A stretch of 64,000 nucleotides of DNA from Pseudoips prasinana (Eukaryota > Arthropoda > Insecta > Lepidoptera > Nolidae), in assembly GCA_951640165.1 (NCBI GenBank), contig OX621240.1:11234713-11298712 (forward strand), in the 5' to 3' direction. Positions 33,266 through 43,145 of this stretch are shown here, one piece after another. A model generated the notes under the pieces. It made no database searches and had not been told where the DNA came from. It was given only the letters and a program-made list of their open reading frames with translations. How positions within the stretch are numbered: the first letter of the stretch is position 1; the number at the start of each line of letters is the position of its first letter. A program made the position numbers and the translations under genes.

Positions 33266-33691
33266 AGAATATAGCTTAAAAGTACCAGTTGTTATAGTAG
33301 TAGGCTCTTGATTGATTTTAGCATTCCACATTAACCTAGAATCTGAAACTACGATAGCCAATGAGTACATTTCAGCTAAGAGCGTAAAGGACCGACTCCT
33401 TTGTTGTAATCGCTTTTGGCATTTATCAATTGTTTCTCATAGATGTTCATACTTTAAAACTACAATATATAATGTCGTTATACAAAACGTTCAAATAATT
33501 TTTGATACACCCATCACGTCAATTAAGAAGATATTACGTACCAGGTAACTTACCCCAGTAAACTTAAGGCTTTCAGTTTGTCTTTGATAAGCTATGGGCC
33601 TTAAAACTTAGCCTAAAATTACTGTTCAAGCAGTAAAATGAAACAATTCTTCCGGGTAACGTTGTTTTTACATAAACAAATTTAATTTAAA
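33266..33691. other. Unrecognised spacer
   Basis: The frames here have no recognised domain. Confidence 0.3.
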
Positions 33692-33742
33692 CGAACAATA
33701 CTCTGTCGGGGGCAAAGGGTGCCACTGACAGAGTATTGTTCG
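33692..33742. repeat. Perfect inverted repeat, 16-bp arms
   Basis: CGAACAATACTCTGTC and its exact reverse complement flank a 19-bp loop (GGGGGCAAAGGGTGCCACT). Confidence 0.85.
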
Positions 33743-34264
33743 TTGACGAACGAGTGTCACATCGTACTAAATCTTCTTTTGAAATAATTCAAAGTAAAAA
33801 GTGTTGGTTGGTTTTAAAAGGTGTTTGGATTTTAGAGCTTGTCTATTTTGACGACGATGAAATGCGTTAATTTCACGACTAACGAGCTCTGCGTTCATTT
33901 CCCTTTATGAGCTGGTGCTGAGTATTGTTGAAATACATGGTGTCGTCTTCGAAGTTGTGTGCATAAACCTCTATCGTTGTGATAGTTAAACTACTCTTCA
34001 ACAGTAAACAGTATTTCATCCACAAAGATAATTTTACTATGGCCACCGAATGTATGTTCCTGCAGCAACTATTACACTGTTATGGAATGTTCGAGACAAA
34101 TGGTTGCTGTGAACAGCTTTACTGTCGTAATTTCATAAAGCCATTAGCATAAGTCTTCTTTTATGAAACGAAACAAAGGGAAAATTTTCATTTTCCTAGC
34201 CATAATTCTTAAAAAACTCGATGGAGATGTACACATCAGACATACTTCTTGTCCTTAAGTGGTA
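33743..34264. other. Unrecognised spacer
   Basis: No gene or repeat was identified. Confidence 0.3.
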
Positions 34265-34510
34265 GAAAAATCAGTTCATCATCAACATATCAACTGAAAG
34301 ACGCACACTGTTGGACAAAGGCCTACTTCAAAGATCTCCACAATTGCCAGTCTTGCGCTATCCGTATCCAGCGACATCCGGCGACCTTCACAACATCATC
34401 TTGTAGGGGGCCTGCCCACGCTGCGGAGCCTTCCGGTTTGTGGTCGCCACTCGAGAACCTTTGTGCCCCAGTGGCCGTCGGCAAAATTAGTTGTTCTAGT
34501 AAAATTAGTG
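34265..34510 (-). pseudogene. RTE-type LINE C-terminal end
   Basis: CATCATCAACATATCAACTG then GTTGGACAAAGGCCTACTTC AAAGATCTCCACAATTGCCA GTCTTGCGC is the reverse complement of the RTE coding end and terminus. The parallel copy at 57885 shares CACGCTGCG and CTCGAGAACCTT. Only the last roughly 80 codons are represented, with shifts. Confidence 0.55.
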
Positions 34511-35649
34511 CCAGACTAAAAACAGGGATTCTACTTCAGACTTTTGTTTAAGCAGTCAAATTTTTACAATGCCAACATAGAAGGTTTGATTCCAAATTCT
34601 TATGTACAAAGTAAGTATATATATATATATATAAGTTTGATAACGACAGTGATCCTAAAAACTCCACCGAAACTAATTTCAAATTTCAGGGAGGTTAGGT
34701 CCATGACATGTTCCATGTTCCATAATCAAAAAATATCAGACACGAAATCATAAGTATGGCCATATATGGACCCAATAAGAAAATAAAAATCGATACTTTC
34801 AAACTGTTACAATTAGGAAGTTTAAACGAGCACAATTTGTAATTAAAAATTGTCGACTCCGTTTTAACTTATGCTGATTATTATTTCTTTATCAAACGTT
34901 AAATATAAATAAACATGTATATGTAATATAAATCAAGTTACGGTTAGTAGAGCAACTGAGCTGAATTTATTTGTTGTGTAAATAAATCCTATTCATGAAC
35001 TGTACTGTTTTCGACTCATGATTAAATTAAATACACAAATGATGGTAATACATAGAATCAGAAAAGTTTATATTATAGGAATGTTTACAAATCATTGTTT
35101 AGAAACTGATGATGTTTTTCTATCAATCAAATAATTTTTTTCTTAAATTATTGAAAATCTTGTAAAAATCTGCGTGACTTTGCGATAAACTTTTAAGTAG
35201 TACCTACATGAACCACTAAAAGATTTTCATACCAACATGGAATAAAGGTACAAAATTAGTCTCGGTAAAGAGTTCAACTCTGTCTTGGTCGATTTTTAAA
35301 GTATCTAATCGTATTTTGTTTCAAATATTGGACAAAATTGGACTGGAGTTTTACAACAATGTCATATGGCATCATTAACCAGGTTGATAAATGGAAGCAG
35401 TAATTTAAATGCCATGATATATATACAAGGAAACGACCATGATTACCAGACGTAGTACAATTCAGGCCGATGTTTTAGATAAACCAAACATTTTCAAAGC
35501 AGAGCCATTAAAATATGTTTTTATTTATGATCATTACGGCTACAATAGACTTCTTGTAATTAATACCTTCAACATCACTTAAGACATCACTTATTTAGAA
35601 ATATGTATATGAGTAGGTAGATATGTTTATCAGTTGTCTGGTTGCATTG
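34511..35649. other. Unrecognised AT-rich sequence
   Basis: Includes a (TA)n run at 34615-34632. No gene was supported. Confidence 0.35.
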
Positions 35650-35788
35650 TAAAGACGCCAGCACATCCAGCTACCCCAATCTGTCAAATTTCTTTTATAG
35701 ATTTTGAACTTTATCACAAAAACATAAGGTTCACTTTCAATTGGAGAAATTTGAAAGTTTGGGGTAGCTTGATGTGCTGGCGTCTGTA
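35650..35788. mobile_element. Foldback MITE, copy 4
   Basis: 139 bp. The left end TAAAGACGCCAGCACATCCA has one change from TACAGACGCC; the right end GATGTGCTGGCGTCTGTA is intact. The arms share CTACCCCAATCTGTCAAATT. Confidence 0.8.
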
Positions 35789-35982
35789 CATGGTCTGACT
35801 AATATCGGAACAGATGATAATGTGTTAGTTGTCCCACTTTTTACGTTGCATTAAAGTTTGTTTAGTATGGAAAGCTTATCTTTTTCATGTGAAATATCTA
35901 TAGCCGCACGTAAAACAGATTTCTGTCGTGGCGACGCATGCTGTGGTATTTTTTTTTTTAGTTCCTATCACAATATGTTCTT

Positions 35983-36314
35983 TTCGATTTCGACTTCGAC
36001 TTCGACTTCTACTTGGACTTCGACTTAAATTCGACTTTGACTTCGACTGCGACTTATACTTCGACTTCGACTGCGACTTATACTTCGACTTCGACTGCGA
36101 CTTATACTTCGACTTCGTCTTCGACTTCGACATGACTTCGACTTTGACTTCGACTGCGACTTATACTTCGACTTCGACATCGACTTCAACTTCGACTTCG
36201 ACTTCGACTTCGACTTTGACTGCGACTTTTACTTCGACTTCGACTTCGACTGTGACTTGTACTTCGACTTCAACTTCGACTTCGATTTCGACTTCGACTT
36301 CGACTTCGACTTCT
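35983..36314. repeat. (CGACTT)n satellite with 24-bp higher-order unit
   Basis: About 330 bp of a hexamer. Part of it is organised as a 24-bp unit (TGCGACTTATACTTCGACTT CGAC) repeated at least three times near 36049-36120. Because the period is a multiple of three, several frames stay open on both strands and give false Ser/Thr, Phe/Asp or Lys/Ser-rich proteins. Confidence 0.9.
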
Positions 36315-36824
36315 GCATATTACTTTTACAAAATAATGTCGATGTTTAACATCTGCCAGGAGTCCCGTGACGGCTCACATTTTTATTTATTCTATCTTGT
36401 TGTGAATGGCTAAAATGAAAAAGTGTTTATTTAAATACAATCAATCAAACGATATCAATTAAGAAACCACTTTATAGAAGTAAGTATTAACTTTTTTATA
36501 TTAATGTTTTAAAAGCCTGTAATTGCGAAGACTTTTAAATTAACTTTTAGTTACCTATTAGCTTTATTAAAACACAACACTAAATATTTTACATATTAGA
36601 TTTACAAAAAGTATGAAATCATCGTTTGAATAAGTAATTTCTTTAATGGCTTTAAAAATTATTTTTGTGTCCAATTCTTAAAAAGATATAAATGCTATTT
36701 AAATATAGCTATTTTGAAAAAATCAACTATTTAAATTTTTCTTATTAATCATTCATGTCATTCCTTGCAAGCAAGTTAGGTTAGATATGATCTTATGATG
36801 TCTAGAATGGACAGAAGGAAAGAT
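36315..36824. other. Unrecognised AT-rich spacer
   Basis: No gene or repeat was identified. Confidence 0.3.
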
Positions 36825-37072
36825 GCCTGTTGGCGTGGTTGGCAAATGCTTGCTTTTCACGCCGGAGGTCGTGGGTTCGATTCCCACCCAGGACAAATAT
36901 TTGTGTGCATGAGTATGTTTGTTTGTCCTGAGTCTGGTTGTAATTATCTATATAAGTATATATTTACAAAAAAAAACATAGTATATGTAGTATATCAGCT
37001 ATCTGGTTTCCATAGTATAAGCTTGCAGATGGCCGTGTGTAGATAATGTCCCAGGATATTGTTATTATATAC
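36825..37072 (+). repeat. SINE family B, full plus copy
   Basis: Head CCTGTTGGCGTGGTTGGCAA, box B GGGTTCGATTCCC, body ACAAATATTTGTGTGCATGA and TTGTCCTGAGTCTGGTTGTA, tail TGGCCGTGTGTAGATAATGT CCCAGGATATTGTTATTATA. The best reference copy for this family. Confidence 0.8.
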
Positions 37073-38097
37073 CCAGACAGATTAAGAAGTCTTCTTCAGA
37101 AGCTCCTAAAGGTATTTAATGAAGGTAGGCCGACTAAAGGTTGGGTTATCATCTTTGCGGTGGTTCCGAGGATTCGATGTCCCCTCTCTGTTAAAGAGCC
37201 TGACTTGGGTGTCACAGCGTTGTAGCCTTTAGTGCTGAGACTGCGTTAGGAAAACCTATATATCCATGGTCAACCTGGACGATTCTCAATAGATTCTAAC
37301 AAAAACTTTGTAAATAGAGTTACATTCAAACATAACAAAACTTCTGCGAATGATGTGTCCCGCAAGGTATGGAGCATTTATCTGTGTGTCCCTTCTATCT
37401 ACCCTCCTGCTCTCTACAGAAGCTGTATGAGGCTTCAACTTAAATATGCTGTCAGCATTGCCCTATTTTGGACAGGAAAGTAAAATTTTATCACCGATAC
37501 AAGTACATTTCTTGGTTCCAAGACATCCGGGCGTCCCCCGAAAGACACATATATTGTTGTTGAAATAATTTTGTTTGGCCTAATCTGGATATCAAACTTG
37601 AAAACTATAAACATGCCCCAAATTTGTACCGCTAACAAAAAACCTTACTGTGTTTTCTATATGTACATTAAAATCTTCCCTCACTCTATTTAATAACCAA
37701 AACACGAGTAATCCTTCCAACCTAAATGTGGCTTACAAGGTTATTTATAAAACAGAATATTTTCCTCAGATCACGATGTAGTACAAAGATACCATTTATC
37801 CCGAGCCTTTCGGGAAGCTGCCGCTTGACCCTTTATCGCCGCTGAAAATAGGAATAAATGGAAGCTTTTTTCATGATTGCGGTCGCCAGTAAACTATTTG
37901 CATAATCTAAACGAGGCTTTACCTTATTGTCTTTTGTAAGGTTGAATGTTTGGAAAAATATCAACTTTACACATGCACGTGGATGGGACTTTGGGAATAA
38001 ATAACGGGCTCATGGTGCCAACAGTTGCGTCTAAGCATTGAAAAAGTGGGTATTTTTGTATAAGATGCGAGTGTTGCATACAGAAATAAACCCTTGT
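37073..38097. other. Unrecognised sequence
   Basis: Frames at 37435-37638 and 37924-38148 have no recognised domain. The stretch near 37140-37220 is GC-richer and could be an old element. Confidence 0.3.
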
Positions 38098-38652
38098 ACC
38101 GCAAGGTATTTTACAAAAGCGAAATTCATAGATAGCAAGCACACACAACTATATATGGATCACACAAATGGCAATTTTTGCCAAGTCTAATTGTATTTTA
38201 TTCAAGTTCAGCAACCGAGCTAGACATAAAGATAAGATGAGACGAGTACAACATAAGACAACTTTATTCCATAAAAGTATATTTTATGTTATCCCTGACA
38301 TTTATAATAAATTATCCAATAGTATTTTAGGTTTAAGTGACATTTATAATTTTAAAAAAGCATTGTATAAATTTCTTATTGACAAATGTTACTATAGCTT
38401 GCAGGAACATTTGAATGATTGTAATTAGTAGGGAAGTGATTTGTGTATTTTTTATTATAAATTTGTATAATATTCGTATCTAGCACATCGTAGCGGCACA
38501 ACTCATTCTGTAACATCTATAACACCTATGTACCACAATAAAATTATTTCATTTCATTATTTCATTTCATTAATCAATTGCGGGTATCGAAACTGAAACA
38601 CGAGTGCACAATGTATTAGTGATTTAATTACCTTAGCCACTGCATACGTGCA
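38098..38652 (-). repeat. SINE family C copy split by a LINE
   Basis: The tail half lies at 38098-38178 (CCGCAAGGTATTTTACAAAA, then ATATGGATCACACAAATGGC) and the head half at 38576-38652 (GCGGGTATCGAAAC, then TAGCCACTGCATACGTGCA). The LINE between them is flanked by CAATT on both sides. Confidence 0.65.
38179..38575 (+). mobile_element. 5'-truncated LINE inserted in the SINE
   Basis: Encodes the last part of ORF2 (to 38428): RARHKDKMRRVQHKTTLFHK SIFYVIPDIYNKLSNSI, then FKKALYKFLIDKCYYSLQEH LNDCN, a C-terminal motif set of Jockey/CR1-type LINEs in Lepidoptera. The 3' UTR has AATAAAATTATTTCATTTCA and an (ATTTC)n tail. CAATT flanks both sides as a target-site duplication. There is no reverse transcriptase domain, so it is a dead-on-arrival copy. 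The coding end is intact, so it may be fairly young. Confidence 0.7.
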
Positions 38653-39417
38653 TCTTTTATTCAACCAAAACATGGCTCTATATTAACTAAGAACTTGATA
38701 TTTGATATGTTTAACACATAAATGTCATGGAAAATCTTTTTCCTTGTAATATAAAGAATATATAATAGGCAATACCCATTTTGATAGATAGTAATAGTTT
38801 ACGCTGGAAGCCGGAAGTAGAAGTTTCAATAGTAACGGGAAGGTGCAACATAAAAACACAGTGGTATTGAATTGGCTTGAATTAAAAATAAAGTTTGGTC
38901 TCCATTATTGTTAAAATATAAGAATAATTAATTGTTTCAGTATTTTAGCTGATTCCAAATAACAGTACAGTACACGACAAGGCAGATTATTACCATCAAT
39001 ACGTTTACCTTAGACGTATTGACATCAGCCCAGATCCTAGCCGCAGCCAGACAAACTAAATAATTACATTGAAACTGGCCTTGCATTAAAATTATAAAAA
39101 GACCGCGTATTTGTGTCACTACAACTAGTTAATGGATACTGTGGAGTTCTTGAGTTTTTCGTGAGCATCTAAGTCTATCAACACAGGACAGACATTTGTG
39201 TGCATGAACATGTCCCCAGGATATTGGTACAAATATCAGCCTGGTTTGCAGTTTTGGATGCGACCCAAGTAAAGAATTACATAAAACTGGCTTTGTTCTA
39301 ATAATTATAGAAAGATTGAATTAAAATAATACGTAATTCTCCGATACAATATATACAGCGTATTATTCAGGTATCCATACAACGCGGTAATATATACTAT
39401 TTAAATTGTTATAGTTT
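38653..39417. other. Unrecognised; short SINE B trace
   Basis: A SINE B scrap at 39183-39227 (CAGGACAGACATTTGTGTGC ATGAACATGTCC). Two similar stretches near 39060-39105 and 39275-39320 may be a diverged local duplication. Confidence 0.35.
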
Positions 39418-39590
39418 GACTGCACGAGTGGCGCAACGGCTTAGACAGTCGCCTTGCCGCTTCGTGTCGCGGGTTCGAGTCCCGAGTAAATGGTGGTTTT
39501 AAGTCTGGATGTAATTTGTGTCCGTCTATTATATGTTTGTAAAGTACCCCGCGTCACAGGTGTTAAATTCCCTAAAGCGGAAAGTCTTTT
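39418..39590 (+). repeat. SINE family C, plus copy
   Basis: Head GACTGCACGAGTGGCGCAAC GGCTTAGACAG, box B GGGTTCGAGTCCC, tail GTAAAGTACCCCGCGTCACA. The segment between box B and AAATGGTGG is deleted by about 20 bp compared with 25170. Confidence 0.75.
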
Positions 39591-39983
39591 TTAAGAAAAA
39601 AATATGGTTCTGTTTAGCGCTTTGACAGATCTAGGCTAGTAGGTATTTCCTTGGGCATTCATTGGTAGCTCGCTGGAAAGACGCTTGGTATCAAAAGGAT
39701 CATCTGAAACTCCAGAAATGCAGCTGATTGAGGCTCTAAATACTTAAATGGAGTATTCAGCCATCATCACAGAAGTGGGAAATTCAGGCTTTTGGGTAAA
39801 ATATGAGTAAATTTATACTCAAAAATGGTTTAACTATTTTAATTCTACTGACAACTCTACACTTTCCACACATCTATCCGTGAGCTGCATTGAGTCAAAG
39901 TTCAAACCGCAGAGGCTCCCTGGTGCGGCGGTTTACTTAGTGTATAGTAATATTTTGATAGATGGTTTAAGGTTTCGTTTTTA
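39591..39983. other. Unrecognised spacer
   Basis: No gene or repeat was identified. Confidence 0.3.
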
Positions 39984-40570
39984 TTAGGGTTCCGTAGCCA
40001 AATGGCAAAAAACGGAACCCTTATAGATTCGTCATGTCTGTCTGTCTGTCCGTCCGTATGTCACAGCCACTTTTTTCCGAAACTATACTACTGAAACTTG
40101 GTAAGTAGATATATTCTGTGAACCGCATTAAGATATTTACACAAAAATAGGAAAAATAACAATAATTTTGGGGGGTCGTCATACATAGAACTGAAACTCA
40201 AAAAAAATTTTTTTCATCGTACCCATACATGTGGGGTGTTTATGGATAGGTCTTCAAAAATCATATTGAGGTTTCTAATATCATTTTTTTCTAAACTGGA
40301 TAGTTTGCGCGAGAGACACTTCCAAAGTGGTAAAATGAGTGTCCCCCCCCCCTGTAACTTCTAAAATAAGAGAATGATAAAACTAAAAACAATTATGATA
40401 TATATAATATACATTATCGTGGAAACTAACAACGAAAATTGGTTTGAACGAGATCTAGCAAGTAGTTTTTTTAATACGTCATAAACCGCAATTTGCTTTC
40501 ATTTAATCAACTGAAATACTTTCTTTTACGGAACCCTTCATGTGCGAGCCAGACTCGCACTTGGCCGGTT
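39984..40570. repeat. 0.6-kb interspersed repeat with GGGTTCCGTA ends
   Basis: Starts TTAGGGTTCCGTAGCCAAAT and has ACGGAACCC, GTCTGTCTGTCTGTCCGTCC, then ends TACGGAACCCTTCATGTGCG AGCCAGACTCGCACTTGGCC GG. GGGTTCCGTA at the left is inverted near the right end. This is one of the most common lepidopteran interspersed repeats that I know of; no protein is present. The class (MITE or Helitron-like) is unsettled. Confidence 0.6.
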
Positions 40571-41230
40571 TATTGTCAGATGAAGCAGTAAAAGCTAAGT
40601 GTTAACTTCAAATAAAAAAAAACAAAGTCGAACACGCACATCGACGGTTCTGTTCGAAATGGCCACGATAGGTTCACATTTACCTTAAAAATACAACATT
40701 TACACTGTGATTTTCTCTAGTTTTTCCCTTGGACATTGATTGAGGACAACGCAACGTAGTCAAAATCTATTTAGTCAATGTATATCAATTTAAGGTTTTG
40801 CCTCCCTTGCAAGTATTTAAATATACGGCTTTAAATTGCCATATATCTTTTGAGTGCGTATGACTGTTTTGATTTTTGTACAGTCTCAAGGGATTGCTAA
40901 TTTCTAATGCCTTCGTAATAAAGACGAGGTTAAGGTCGAAGTGTATCCACAAAAGATTCATTGACTGTACTTATAGATATATCGAGATTCTGTTCGTATT
41001 TCCAGCAAGTTCTTAATAGGCTAATAACGTGCATATTCTGGCTTACGGTGCCTATTATTCCAGCACAATAATCTAGCATTATATGGGCTGTATAAATCGT
41101 CCTCGAAGCAAGGCAATTGTGGTAAATGGCGATAAATACCATAATTATTGGACTATTTGTCAGGTAATAGACGGACGAAGGATGTGATCCATTGAGCTTT
41201 AAGTCCGATTAGTGACAATGGATGGCAGGA
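40571..41230. other. Unrecognised spacer
   Basis: The frame at 40930-41142 has no domain. No repeat was identified. Confidence 0.3.
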
Positions 41231-41425
41231 GTGCACGTGTGGCGCAGCGGCTAATACAGTCACCTCGCCGCTTCATGCCCCGAGTTCGATTCACACACCG
41301 GACAACTATTTGTGTGACCAATAAATAGTTCTTCTGAGTCTAGATGTTGTGTCCGTCTTTTATATGTTTGTAAAGTACCCCGCGATACAGGGATAAGATT
41401 CCCTAGTGCGGGCGTAATCTTTAAA
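41231..41425 (+). repeat. SINE family C, plus copy
   Basis: Head GTGCACGTGTGGCGCAGCGG CTAATACAG, box B AGTTCGATTC, body ACAACTATTTGTGTGACCAA, tail TATATGTTTGTAAAGTACCC CGCGATACAGG. Confidence 0.75.
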
Positions 41426-41734
41426 AACAATCAAAATCAGATTAATACAAAATTGACAGACATCGTACTTTTGACAACGACGTAGTGTTGGCAGATTCAC
41501 GAAAGAAAATGCACGACTGTGTGTTTCAGCCTAATGCTCAGATAAAAAAAATAGGCTCAATTTGGATGGAAATAATTTTTTATGGAACATTAATAAATCG
41601 GTTTGTTCGAAGAGGAGCATTCACTTAACTGCCGTACCTTTCGTACAGACTTTTTACGGTAGTAACTTACTTCTTGATACTATAGAAAAATATTCATTGA
41701 TTATAACGCCTGCAATCTCCAATTTCGTAATAAT

Positions 41735-41840
41735 AAAATAAATAAAATAAAATAAAATAAAAATAGATATAAAAATAAAAAATCCTTTTATTCCATGCAC
41801 ATATTTAAAAAAACATTCAGTTACACAATTAGGATTTATA
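41735..41840 (-). repeat. Retroelement 3' tail, (TAAAA)n
   Basis: An (AAATA)n tract at about 41735-41765 followed by AAAAATCCTTTTATTCCATG, typical of the 3' end of a minus-strand retroelement. The family is not identified. Confidence 0.4.
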
Positions 41841-41944
41841 GTTAGACATTTATATACTACTAGCAAGAAAAAATAATAAAGAAAAATGTATAATAAGTTA
41901 TTGATATATTGCTAGCAGTTAGGTAAGTACCTATATTAATTAAT

Positions 41945-43145
41945 TAAGATTTTGCATAGACCCCTCTCAGGTGAAGGCCTCCTCCAAAGATTTCCATTTT
42001 TTTCTACTCTTGGCAGTCAGTATCCAGCTAGTTCCTGCGATCTGTTTTATATCGTCCTCCCATCTCATGTAGGGTCGCCCTGCTCGGCGTTTGCCAGGCG
42101 GGCCTTTCCATGTGGTTACATGTATGGTCCATCTATTATCGTCGAGACGAGCGACATGGCCGGCCCATCTAAATTTTAGTGTTTGGGCGTAAGTTAGCGC
42201 GTCTATTGCTTTCGTGTAATTCCTTATTTTTGTGTGACGTATTTTATGTATTTTATTTATATTCAACATACTACGTTCCATTCCTCTCTGACATGAGCTA
42301 ATTTTGTTTTTAATTTTTTGAGTAAATTTCCACGTCTGGCAGCCATACGTTAGAGAAGGCAGGATGCATGAATCCATAATTATCTTTTTAAGCTTTATAG
42401 ACATATTACTTTTAAATACTTCTTTTAAGCTCCAGTATTTATTCCAGGCAGCTTTAATTCTTCTACGTTCTATCTCATTTTCGTTTCTATTGTTTTTGAA
42501 ACTTATTTGTTTCCCAAGATAAATATATTGGTCCACATACAGTACCAAAAAGTGCGTTAGAATAGAAAATGAGACTCTAGATCTCATTTTCTATTCTAAC
42601 GCACTTTTTGGTACTGTTTGTGATGGATTTTGTTTTTGACAAGTTCATACTGAGTCCCACTCGTCTGCTGTTTACATGAAGTGCCTCTAGCATATGTTGC
42701 AGGCCACTACTAGATTCTGAAAATAGCACTATGTCGTCTGCGAATCTTAGATGGCTTAAGTATTTGCCATTAATATCCAAACCGCATTTTTTCCAATCCT
42801 TATAATGGTTTCCAGTACAGCTGTAAAAAGTTTTGGTGATAGTGGGTCACCCTGTCTTACTCCTCTCTTGATAGGAAAGCTTTGGCCAGTTTTTTCTAAT
42901 TTTACTTTGCTAGTGCTGTTATTATATATGTTTCTTATTACTTCAATGTATTCATTCTCTACTTTTTGTGTTCTTAAGGCTTCCCAAATACATGCGTGGG
43001 ATATAGTATCAAATGTTTTTTCATAATCTACAAAGGCAATGTAGATTTCGTAATATTCATTATTAACTTTGGCATAGCTTATTAACTGTAATGAGTTTTT
43101 ATCCACACCAGTAATTTTACAAGCGTTCACATATAGTGTGGACAA
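41945..43145 (-). pseudogene. RTE-type LINE: reverse transcriptase and C-terminal region
   Basis: Three minus-strand frames follow the RTE order. 43145-42756: IAFVDYEKTFDTISHACIWE (first catalytic Asp), RGVRQGDPLSPKLFTAVLE. 42780-42577: HLRFADDIVLFSES (the FADD catalytic box), then NLSKTKSITNS. 42587-41967: DQYIYLGKQISFKNNRNENE IERR, LKKIIMDSCILPSLTYGCQT W, then FRWAGHVARLDDNRWT and GPPGKRRAGRPYMRWEDDI. The endonuclease domain is missing. Breaks: a shift near 42805 and another at the palindrome 42539-42617. The 3' end is near 41945. It would copy RNA at a nicked target. The neighbour on the 5' side is a different LINE. Confidence 0.85.
42539..42617. repeat. 79-bp perfect palindrome inside the RTE coding region
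   Basis: Arms of 36 bp (42539-42574 and 42582-42617) are exact reverse complements, separated by CTCTAGA. The right arm reads as normal coding sequence (CVRIENEI on the minus strand). The left arm is the inverted copy and replaces family sequence just before the DQYIYLG block, shifting the frame. Confidence 0.95.

Noticed and set aside
35885..36413. Two long frames on opposite strands rich in Ser/Thr/Asp/Phe or Lys/Ser
   Set aside because: They are forced by the hexamer satellite, whose period is a multiple of three; no start context or domain supports a gene.
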